NCBI GenBank assembly: GCA_945861845.1
Contig: CAMAWS010000221.1
Span: 1-6,113 of the forward strand
Direction of reading: 5' to 3'
Source: Candidatus Sulfopaludibacter sp. SbA3
GTDB taxonomy: Bacteria > Acidobacteriota > Terriglobia > 20CM-2-55-15
DNA: 6,113 nt
Shown: one piece after another, positions 1-6,113 of the stretch
Position numbering within the stretch: the stretch's first letter is position 1
Layout of the letters: each line of letters starts with the position of its first letter
Notes under the pieces: generated by a model
What the model was told of the DNA's origin: nothing
The model's input: the letters and a program-made list of their open reading frames with translations, nothing else
Databases searched by the model: none
Made by a program: the position numbers and the translations under genes

Positions 1-1626
1 GTGTATGAAATTCGCCCCGAATCCAATCTGGTGCGTGCCCCGTATCAAACTGAGATCCTCGGAAAACTGAGCAACAGTAGAGTTCGTCACACCCGGTGTG
101 TGCTGCGCCGCGCCACCCGGCCCGGACTGAAACGCCCCCGTCACAACCAGGATCACGATTTTCGGATAATTCTGCGGGTACCAGACGTTTTTCACACCAA
201 GGTCTTGAAACGAAAAGAGCTCGTTATTAATGTTCTTGTCGTTAATCAAGCGCAGAGCTGTCCCACGGAAAGAACTCACCATGTTGGGACTGATCGAGTA
301 GGTGTCTCCAAAAACCAGCGAGTAGGCCCGCCGCTTGTAGTCCCCCTGGCCGAGTGAGAACCAGGTCTTGCCATCGTAGTCGCTCGGGTTATCCAGCCGG
401 GCGTGCTCATAACGGCCGAACAGGGAGTGTTTGTCGCTCTGCTGGTAATCCACGCGTCCAATGGTCATGTGGTCGTCAGAGTTGTTTCTCCGGGCAAAAA
501 GGACTTTGCCGCATGGATCGGAAGTTGCCGGATTGCGCTTCACCAGGTTCAGCGCTGGCGTCGAGAACAATGCCGGATCGATACGATTGTTCACGAACGG
601 CGCACGCAAGCTGACCTGCCGGCCCTGGTTGCATGCCGGCGATGCGACTGTTGTCCAGTCACCGGCAAGCATCTTGGCCGTTGGAATGAATGCAGTTAGT
701 TCGGCCGAAGTAGAGCGCTGAAGCGTCGTCTGGTGGCCCGCGAAGAAGAACAATTTATTCCTGACGATCGGACCACCAATGACGCCGCCGAACTGGTTGC
801 GCTTCAGTCCGTCTCTCTCCGCTGCGAAGGCGTTTCGAGCATTAAAAACTTTATTGCGGACGAATTCGAACAGGCTGCCGTGAAATTCGTTAGTTCCCGA
901 TTTAGTTACCGCATTAACGGCACCGCCCGAATGCTGGCCGTATTGGGCCGGTACGGCGCTGGTTTCCACCTTGAACTCCTGGAGCGCGTCCGGGAACGGA
1001 AGCGGCAGGTTGAGATTGCCGTACGGATCATTGTGGGTGCCTCCGTCCAACTGGTATACCAGGCCGTTGTTCAGTCCCCCGCTGACCGCAATCACATCAG
1101 TCGGCCAGGTTCGATTCGTGCCCTGCAGGCCTCCACCGACGGCTGCTCCTGAGAGAATGATCAATTCCGTCACCTGGCGCCCGTTGAGCGGCAACTCCAG
1201 CACGCGTACGTTATCAATGATCTGGCCAACGCCGGTGGAACGGGTTTCCACGAGCGCCGCGTCCGCCTGCACCTCGATAGTCTCAGAAACCTGGCCGATC
1301 TCCAGCGCGACATTAATCACCGGATTTCCGCCAACCTGAAGGACGATTCCGGTTTGGGCAAAAGTGCGAAACCCCGGAAGACTCGCCTCCAGCCGGTAGG
1401 GACCAACAGGCAGACTCGGCAGAACGTACGAGCCGGTTTCATTGGTGACGGCCGAACGAGCAAGGCCGGTGTCGGTTTGCGTCGCTGTGACTTCCACTCC
1501 GGGCAGTATCGCGCCGCTCTGGTCGGTGACCGCGCCATTGATCTGTGCAGTTGACTGAGCCCAGGTCACACCCTGGAGCAGAAACAAACATGCCAGGAGC
1601 ACGCATATCCAAGCGAAATGCTTCAT
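1..1626 (-). CDS. TonB-dependent receptor, Oar-like, with carboxypeptidase-regulatory-like N-terminal domain (3' part lies outside the window)
   Basis: This frame runs 542 codons from ATG at 1624-1626 to the window edge with no stop, so the protein is cut here by the window, not broken. Residues 1-23 look like a signal peptide: a lysine near the start, a hydrophobic core (WICVLLACLFLL) and a likely cut after TWA. Residues about 28-108 match a carboxypeptidase-regulatory-like beta-sandwich (GAVTDQSGAILPGVEV, then GSYVLPSLPVGPYRLEAS). Residues about 118-240 are the plug domain, with LPLNGRQ at 145-151, YQLDGG near 198, and YGQHSGGAVNAVTKSGTN at 229-246 leading into the barrel. DYQQSDKHSLFGRYEH further on is barrel sequence typical of this family. 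Such receptors sit in the outer membrane and import substrates using energy from TonB-ExbB-ExbD; the substrate cannot be told from sequence. Family members of this layout are often near 1000 residues or more, so roughly half is visible. C332 and C372 may form a loop disulfide. The family call is firm; an adhesion-type or Oar-like role instead of transport is possible. Confidence 0.93.
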   Translation of the reverse strand, partial: MKHFAWICVLLACLFLLQGVTWAQSTAQINGAVTDQSGAILPGVEVTATQTDTGLARSAVTNETGSYVLPSLPVGPYRLEASLPGFRTFAQTGIVLQVGGNPVINVALEIGQVSETIEVQADAALVETRSTGVGQIIDNVRVLELPLNGRQVTELIILSGAAVGGGLQGTNRTWPTDVIAVSGGLNNGLVYQLDGGTHNDPYGNLNLPLPFPDALQEFKVETSAVPAQYGQHSGGAVNAVTKSGTNEFHGSLFEFVRNKVFNARNAFAAERDGLKRNQFGGVIGGPIVRNKLFFFAGHQTTLQRSTSAELTAFIPTAKMLAGDWTTVASPACNQGRQVSLRAPFVNNRIDPALFSTPALNLVKRNPATSDPCGKVLFARRNNSDDHMTIGRVDYQQSDKHSLFGRYEHARLDNPSDYDGKTWFSLGQGDYKRRAYSLVFGDTYSISPNMVSSFRGTALRLINDKNINNELFSFQDLGVKNVWYPQNYPKIVILVVTGAFQSGPGGAAQHTPGVTNSTVAQFSEDLSLIRGTHQIGFGANFIH

Positions 1627-1630
1627 TTCG
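1614..1630 (-). repeat. Perfect 7-bp inverted repeat containing the receptor start codon
   Basis: On the minus strand CGAAATG (1624-1630) is followed by the three bases AAG and then CATTTCG (1614-1620), a perfect 7-bp inverted repeat. The ATG start forms the last three bases of the first arm, next to the loop. Folded in the mRNA, it would pair the start codon while leaving the GGAG at 1636-1639 free. The repeat is seen directly; any role in translation is inference, and an inverted repeat this short can arise by chance. Confidence 0.4.
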
Positions 1631-1635
1631 GTTTT

Positions 1636-1639
1636 CTCC
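1636..1639 (-). promoter_or_regulatory. Ribosome binding site of the TonB-dependent receptor gene
   Basis: GGAG on the minus strand lies 9 bases before the ATG at 1624-1626. It decides the start: another in-frame ATG sits five codons upstream (1639-1641) but overlaps this GGAG and has no Shine-Dalgarno-like sequence of its own. The signal peptide would be acceptable with either start. Confidence 0.6.
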
Positions 1640-1696
1640 ATGATTATTGCTGGTTCGTACGCTTATTAAATGTTCAGGCTCGCCAAGAAATTGCGC

Positions 1697-1725
1697 AGTT
1701 AATAAAAAGCTCGGGGGTCTGTCAA
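1697..1725 (-). promoter_or_regulatory. Candidate sigma-70-type promoter of the receptor gene
   Basis: A consensus -35 box TTGACA lies on the minus strand at 1720-1725. Possible -10 boxes are TTAACT (1697-1702, 17-base spacer, poor match) or TATTAA (1699-1704, 15-base spacer, better match but short spacing). The region around the -10 is AT-rich. A second -10-like hexamer, TTTAAT at 1665-1670, has no good -35 partner. Placement fits: just past the rpoBC terminator and about 70 bases before the receptor start. The -35 is convincing but the -10 is not, so the exact start point is open. Confidence 0.4.
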
Positions 1726-1747
1726 GTCGGGCAGTTCAGGAGGTAAC

Positions 1748-1788
1748 AAAAATTCAGCCGCGGACCGCGACGGCAGTCCGCGGCTGAA
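1748..1788 (-). terminator. Rho-independent terminator of the rpoBC transcript
   Basis: On the minus strand a GC-rich 13-bp perfect stem (arms 1776-1788 and 1753-1765; core CAGCCGCGGAC pairing with GTCCGCGGCTG) encloses a 10-base loop that can add two more GC pairs around CGTC. Five T residues (1748-1752) follow at once. The stem begins four bases after the rpoC stop codon. This is a textbook intrinsic terminator and implies that most rpoBC transcription ends here, before the receptor gene. In the plus direction the stem is followed by A residues, so it is not an obvious terminator for that strand. Confidence 0.92.
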
Positions 1789-1792
1789 AATC

Positions 1793-4700
1793 TTACGAGG
1801 TTGAGATCCGTTCGTGATGCGATCCGTCACCTGAACTCAACTCGTCGTCAATATCCAGTTCGGCGCCATCTTCGCCGAGGGCCGGCTCCGGCTCCTCGGA
1901 AACTAATTCGACATTGCGATAGAACTCGAGGCCCGTGCCAGCCGGTATGAGCCGGCCCATAATGACGTTTTCCTTGAGACCTCTCAGGTAGTCTATCTTT
2001 CCGCTGATCGACGCTTCCGTCAGAACACGGGTAGTCTCCTGAAACGACGCTGCTGAAATAAAGGATTCAGTTGAAAGCGACGCCTTGGTGATACCAAGCA
2101 GCAACGGCCTGCCTGATGCCGGCTTGCCGCTCGATGTCTTCGCCCGCTCGTTTTCTTCCTGGAACCGGAACTTATCGACCTGCTCGTCAACGAGGAATCC
2201 GGTATCGCCAACATCCTCGACCTTGATCCACCTCATCATCTGTCGAACGATGACTTCGATGTGCTTGTCGTTGATGTTCACGCCCTGAAGCCGGTACACT
2301 TCCTGGATTTCGTTCACCAGGTAAGCCTGCAGTTCCTTTTCTCCGAGTACGGCCAGAATGTCATGCGGATTCCGGGGACCGTCCATCAACGGCTCGCCGG
2401 CCTTCACGTGCTCACCTTCCTGAACGTTCACATGAACGCCACGAGGCAGGGCGTACTCGCGCTCGATTCCGTTCTCGTTAATGACCAGGATCTTGCGCTG
2501 GCCCTTCGCAATGTCGCCGTACTTGACGATACCGTCGATCTCGGTAATGACTGCCGTTTCACGAGGCTTGCGGGCCTCGAACAACTCCACTACGCGAGGC
2601 AGACCACCGGTAATATCCTTGGTCTTCGTGGTTTCGCGAGGGATTTTTGCGAGCACATCGCCCTGATGCACCTCGTCGCCGTCTGCAACCATCAAGTGAG
2701 CGCGCGAAGGAATCAGGTACTTGCGAAGAACCTTGTGCTTGTCATCTCGAATCTGAATCGTCGGCTGCCGTTTCTCATCCGGCGAGTCGGCAACGACCCA
2801 CCGGGACAGACCCGTTACTTCGTCGAGTTCCTCGTGCATGGTCACGCCTTCGACAAGGTCCTTGAACTGAATTGTTCCGGTGACCTCGGTCAAAATCGCG
2901 AACGTGTAGGGGTCCCACTCGACAAGCGTCGCGCCGATCTTGACCTGCTGGCCCTCGTCGACCTTGAGTTTCGCGCCGTACACAATCGTGTAGCGCTCCT
3001 TTTCGCGGCCCTTCTCATCCATGATTGCCAGAACACCGTTACGATTCATGGCGACCAGGAAACCTTCCTGGTTCCGCACCGTCTGGAGATTGTGGAACTT
3101 CGCAGCCCCGGCATTCTTGGCTTCAAGGCTTGTCTGCTCCGCGACCCGGCTCGCCGTTCCACCGATATGGAATGTCCGCATCGTGAGCTGCGTTCCAGGC
3201 TCCCCAATCGACTGTGCCGCGATCACACCTACCGCTTCGCCGATCTCGACAAGCTTTCCGCTCGCCAGGTTTCGGCCATAGCACCGAACGCACACGCCGC
3301 GCCGGGATTCGCAGGTCAATACCGAGCGAATTTTGACGCGCTCGATACCTGCGGCCTGAATTGAACTCGCGAGGTCTTCAGTGATTTCTCCACTGATGTC
3401 GACAATGACGCGACCCTCGTAGTCTTTGATCTTTTCGAGCGATACTCGCCCGATAATACGATCTCGCAACGGCTCGATGATTTCGCCTGATTCCACAATC
3501 GATCCGACGAAGATTCCATCGACAGTACCGCAATCGTTTTCACTGATAATGACGTCCTGGGCCACATCGACCAGGCGTCGCGTAAGGTAACCGGAGTCGG
3601 CCGTCTTCAATGCAGTGTCGGCCAGACCCTTGCGCGCACCGTGGGTAGAAATGAAATACTGCAGCACGTTGAGACCTTCACGGAAATTCGCAGTGATCGG
3701 CGTTTCAATGATCTCGCCCGATGGTTTCGCCATCAAGCCGCGCATACCGGCCAACTGCCGAATCTGCTGCTTTGAACCGCGGGCGCCCGAATCCGCCATC
3801 AGGAGAATGGGGTTAAAGCCGTGACTGGCCTTTTCCGCGCGTTCCATTTCGGTGAACATCATGTCGGAAATTTTTTCGGTCACGTCCGACCAGATTGCGA
3901 TGACTTTGTTGTAGCGCTCGCCATTGGTGATCGCTCCGTCACGGTACTGTTGATCGACTTTCACGACCTCGTTCTGCGCATTCTCAACGAACTCACGCTT
4001 GCCAGGCGGCACGATAAGGTCATCAATACTGATCGTGATGCCTGCACGCGTCGCATAGTAGAAGCCCAGTTCCTTGATATGGTCGAGCATCGTCACCGTC
4101 ATTTCAGGCCCATATCGCAAGTACGTGTAGCTGACCAACTGCCCCAGGCCCTTCTTCTTGAGCAAACCGTTGATGAACGGCATCCCTTTTGGCAGGTTGT
4201 CGAATAGAATCACGCGACCCACCGTGGTGTTCAGCATGTGACTCTTCACATCAATAGCCTCGGCATGAGCGATGGCCTGCTCATCGTAGGCGGTCGTCAT
4301 TTCGATGATCTGCCCGGTAAAACGGAGGCGGATTTGCGTCTGTGTTTCCACTTCACCGGCATCCCATGCCATCAAGACCTCGTCGATCGAGCCGAACGTC
4401 CGGCCTTCTCCACGGGTGCCGACCTTCGCACGAGTCAGATAGTAAACGCCGAGCACCATGTCCTGCGTCGGAACCGCGACTGGCTGACCGCTTGCCGGCG
4501 ACAGCAGGTTCTGAGTCGAAAGCATCAGCACAGACGCTTCAATCTGCGCCTCGGGTGACAGCGGAATGTGAACGGCCATCTGGTCGCCGTCAAAATCCGC
4601 GTTGAACGCGGTACAGACCAGCGGGTGAATCTTGATGGCCTTACCTTCCACGAGAACCGGTTCGAAAGCCTGTATGCCCAGTCGATGCAGCGTTGGAGCG

Positions 4701-5971
4701 CGGTTCAGAAGTACTGGATGGTCCTTGATGACCTCCTCCAGAATGTCCCACACCACCGAGTCCTGTCTCTCGACCATTTCTTTTGCAGCCTTCACTGTCG
4801 TGCAATGGCCGCCTTGCTCAAGCCGGTTGTAGATAAATGGCTTGAACAGCTCGAGTGCCATTTTCTTCGGCAGGCCGCACTGATGCAGATGCAACTCGGG
4901 CCCGACTACGATGACGGAACGCCCGGAATAGTCCACGCGTTTCCCGAGAAGGTTCTGACGGAATCGCCCCTGTTTTCCCTTAAGCGTATCCGACAGCGAC
5001 TTCAGTGGGCGGTTGTTTGCGCCACGCAGAATGCGGCCGCGCCGGCCGTTGTCGAACAACGCGTCGACAGCTTCCTGCAGCATGCGTTTCTCGTTTCGAA
5101 CAATCACATCGGGAGCGTGCAACTCGATGAGCTTCTTCAAACGGTTATTGCGATTGATGACGCGGCGATACAGGTCGTTCAGGTCCGAAGTTGCAAACCT
5201 GCCTCCGTCAAGCGGAACCAATGGTCGAAGCTCGGGCGGAATGACGGGAATAACGTCGAGAATCATCCATTCAGGCTTATTCCCGGATTTCACAAACGCT
5301 TCCACAACCTTCAAGCGCTTCGCGAACTTGATTTTTTTCTGCTGTGAATTCTCGCTCTTCATCTTGACGCGGAGATCTACGGAGAGATACTCGATGTCCA
5401 CGCGCTTGAGAAGTTCCTTGATAGCTTCTGCGCCCATCATCGCGACGAATTTTCCGGGATATTCCTGCTGGAGCTGGCGAAATTTTTCTTCCGTTAAGAG
5501 TTCTCTGTCCTTCAGAGGGGCATCGCCTGGATCGATGGTGACGTACGCTTCGAAGTAGAGCACGCGCTCCAACTCGCGCAGCGACATATCGAGCAAGTGC
5601 CCGATTCGGCTCGGCAACCCTTTAAAGAACCAGACATGCGAGCATGGGCTCGCCAGTTCTATATGGCCGAGCCGTTCGCGACGGACCTTCGACAGCGTGA
5701 CTTCAACGCCGCACTTGTCGCAGATCACTCCGCGGTGCTTCATCCGCTTGTATTTTCCGCACAAGCATTCCCAGTCCGTGACGGGACCGAAAATGCGGGC
5801 GCAGAACAGGCCATCCTTTTCCGGCTTGAAGGTCCGATAGTTGATCGTTTCGGGTTTTGTTACTTCGCCGTGAGACCACGAACGAATCTTTTCCGGAGAA
5901 GCCAGGCTGATCCGGATGCTGTCAAAATCGGCGATAGAGCCGGCGCGGTCGTAGGGATTCGATCTAATCAA
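1793..5971 (-). CDS. rpoC: DNA-directed RNA polymerase subunit beta-prime
   Basis: This encodes the 1392-residue catalytic subunit that, with RpoB, forms the active centre of cytoplasmic RNA polymerase. The first zinc site is C69, C71, C84 and C87, in the clamp. Lid, rudder and switch sequence follows around 320-360 ([18 protein letters not shown]). NADFDGDQM at 457-465 gives the three Mg-binding aspartates D459, D461 and D463. The bridge helix covers about 720-755 ([19 protein letters not shown]). The second zinc site is C814, C887, C894 and C897. The trigger loop begins near 916 (TMRTFHIGG at 930-938) and resumes near 1116 ([18 protein letters not shown]); about 175 residues between are a lineage insertion of the SI3 type. 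The conserved C-terminal part ends near 1350 (GRLIPAGTG), then comes an acidic tail. Length is close to the 1407 residues of E. coli RpoC. The start is TTG, chosen because a strong Shine-Dalgarno lies 7 bases upstream and alignment with relatives begins right after. It follows rpoB by 35 bases in the same operon. No key residue is missing. Confidence 0.99.
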   Translation of the reverse strand: MIRSNPYDRAGSIADFDSIRISLASPEKIRSWSHGEVTKPETINYRTFKPEKDGLFCARIFGPVTDWECLCGKYKRMKHRGVICDKCGVEVTLSKVRRERLGHIELASPCSHVWFFKGLPSRIGHLLDMSLRELERVLYFEAYVTIDPGDAPLKDRELLTEEKFRQLQQEYPGKFVAMMGAEAIKELLKRVDIEYLSVDLRVKMKSENSQQKKIKFAKRLKVVEAFVKSGNKPEWMILDVIPVIPPELRPLVPLDGGRFATSDLNDLYRRVINRNNRLKKLIELHAPDVIVRNEKRMLQEAVDALFDNGRRGRILRGANNRPLKSLSDTLKGKQGRFRQNLLGKRVDYSGRSVIVVGPELHLHQCGLPKKMALELFKPFIYNRLEQGGHCTTVKAAKEMVERQDSVVWDILEEVIKDHPVLLNRAPTLHRLGIQAFEPVLVEGKAIKIHPLVCTAFNADFDGDQMAVHIPLSPEAQIEASVLMLSTQNLLSPASGQPVAVPTQDMVLGVYYLTRAKVGTRGEGRTFGSIDEVLMAWDAGEVETQTQIRLRFTGQIIEMTTAYDEQAIAHAEAIDVKSHMLNTTVGRVILFDNLPKGMPFINGLLKKKGLGQLVSYTYLRYGPEMTVTMLDHIKELGFYYATRAGITISIDDLIVPPGKREFVENAQNEVVKVDQQYRDGAITNGERYNKVIAIWSDVTEKISDMMFTEMERAEKASHGFNPILLMADSGARGSKQQIRQLAGMRGLMAKPSGEIIETPITANFREGLNVLQYFISTHGARKGLADTALKTADSGYLTRRLVDVAQDVIISENDCGTVDGIFVGSIVESGEIIEPLRDRIIGRVSLEKIKDYEGRVIVDISGEITEDLASSIQAAGIERVKIRSVLTCESRRGVCVRCYGRNLASGKLVEIGEAVGVIAAQSIGEPGTQLTMRTFHIGGTASRVAEQTSLEAKNAGAAKFHNLQTVRNQEGFLVAMNRNGVLAIMDEKGREKERYTIVYGAKLKVDEGQQVKIGATLVEWDPYTFAILTEVTGTIQFKDLVEGVTMHEELDEVTGLSRWVVADSPDEKRQPTIQIRDDKHKVLRKYLIPSRAHLMVADGDEVHQGDVLAKIPRETTKTKDITGGLPRVVELFEARKPRETAVITEIDGIVKYGDIAKGQRKILVINENGIEREYALPRGVHVNVQEGEHVKAGEPLMDGPRNPHDILAVLGEKELQAYLVNEIQEVYRLQGVNINDKHIEVIVRQMMRWIKVEDVGDTGFLVDEQVDKFRFQEENERAKTSSGKPASGRPLLLGITKASLSTESFISAASFQETTRVLTEASISGKIDYLRGLKENVIMGRLIPAGTGLEFYRNVELVSEEPEPALGEDGAELDIDDELSSGDGSHHERISTS

Positions 5972-5978
5972 AGTAATA

Positions 5979-5985
5979 CCCTCCT
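5979..5985 (-). promoter_or_regulatory. Ribosome binding site of rpoC, supporting its TTG start
   Basis: AGGAGGG on the minus strand is a near-perfect anti-16S match, 7 bases before the TTG at 5969-5971. No in-frame ATG or GTG lies between it and the conserved coding sequence, so it fixes TTG as the start. Upstream TTCTCC (5991-5996) could pair with GGAGGG (5979-5984; four Watson-Crick pairs and two G-U pairs), making a weak hairpin over this site. Confidence 0.8.
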
Positions 5986-6006
5986 CGAAGGGAGAAGAAG
6001 TCGAAA

Positions 6007-6113
6007 CTATGCACTCGGTTTCCTTTTCATTAATTCAACATCCAGGCAGAGGCTCTGGAGTTCGCGAATCAAAACGTTGAAGGATTCGGGAACGCCCGGC
6101 TCCATCGCCGCCT
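6007..6113 (-). CDS. rpoB: DNA-directed RNA polymerase subunit beta, C-terminal end only (5' part lies outside the window)
   Basis: The last 34 codons plus a TAG stop (6007-6009) are visible, preceded by two bases of a split codon at the window edge. The translation carries [20 protein letters not shown], the strongly conserved RpoB carboxyl terminus that packs against beta-prime near the clamp, and ends in [10 protein letters not shown]. RpoB is the second-largest catalytic subunit of RNA polymerase and holds the rifampicin-binding region, which lies off the window. The gene precedes rpoC by 35 bases with no terminator or promoter visible between them, so the two are almost certainly co-transcribed, as in most bacteria. 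Confidence 0.97.
   Translation of the reverse strand, partial: AAMEPGVPESFNVLIRELQSLCLDVELMKRKPSA

Larger units (their letters stand above)
1627..1792 (-). other. Intergenic region between rpoC and the receptor gene
   Basis: This 166-base gap holds, in transcription order, the rpoBC terminator, a candidate promoter with a TTGACA box, an AT-rich untranslated leader and the GGAG ribosome binding site. No small open reading frame, tRNA or rpsL-like coding sequence fits inside it. Confidence 0.8.

Noticed and set aside
1..1152. Several overlapping plus-strand open frames opposite the receptor gene
   Set aside because: They compete with one another and with an uninterrupted 542-codon minus-strand frame that has a signal peptide, a regulatory-like domain and a plug domain. 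Only the minus-strand frame is supported.
1639..1641. Alternative in-frame ATG for the receptor, five codons upstream
   Set aside because: It overlaps the GGAG and has no Shine-Dalgarno-like sequence before it. It would add MEKTE ahead of the signal peptide, which is possible but less likely.
1665..1670. TTTAAT on the minus strand as a -10 box for the receptor
   Set aside because: It is a good hexamer, but the sequence 15 to 18 bases upstream does not resemble a -35 box.
2261..3364. A 367-codon open frame on the plus strand, fully inside rpoC
   Set aside because: It is antisense to highly conserved rpoC sequence, including part of the trigger-loop insertion. The translation shows no recognisable domain and there is no promoter or convincing ribosome binding site for it. 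Long antisense open frames are common opposite conserved, moderately GC-rich genes.
4568..5347. A 259-codon open frame on the plus strand opposite the RpoC catalytic region
   Set aside because: It is explained as a shadow of rpoC; its translation resembles no family I know, and the minus-strand reading contains the invariant NADFDGD motif and the lid and rudder sequences.

Overview
The window is a core-genome segment, read entirely from the minus strand. In transcription order (high to low coordinates) it holds the last 34 codons of rpoB, all of rpoC, a strong intrinsic terminator, a 166-base intergenic gap, and the first 542 codons of a TonB-dependent outer-membrane receptor that runs off the left edge. 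Nothing on the plus strand looks like a real gene. I see no tRNA, rRNA, CRISPR array, insertion sequence or attachment site.

The organism is a Gram-negative (diderm) bacterium, most likely an acidobacterium. Three things suggest this: the receptor has the large Oar-like layout (signal peptide, carboxypeptidase-regulatory-like domain, plug carrying LPLNGR) that is strongly expanded in Acidobacteria; RpoC carries a long insertion in its trigger loop; and the RpoC amino terminus resembles acidobacterial-type sequences. The phylum call is inference from remembered family features, not from a search.

Region by region: 6007-6113 is the RpoB carboxyl terminus. Positions 5972-6006 are a 35-base spacer with a strong Shine-Dalgarno sequence in front of a TTG start. 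Positions 1793-5971 are the 1392-residue beta-prime subunit with both zinc sites, the catalytic aspartates, bridge helix and trigger loop intact. Positions 1748-1788 form the terminator of the rpoBC unit. Positions 1627-1747 hold the leader and a candidate promoter for the receptor gene. Positions 1-1626 are the receptor, whose frame stays open to the window edge.

rpoB and rpoC make the two large catalytic subunits of RNA polymerase from one transcript. The receptor is probably a separate transcription unit with an unrelated job: TonB-powered uptake of a large or scarce nutrient across the outer membrane, substrate unknown. I found no convincing new system. The points most worth a second look are the receptor, rather than rpsL, lying directly after rpoC, and a small perfect hairpin that swallows the receptor start codon.
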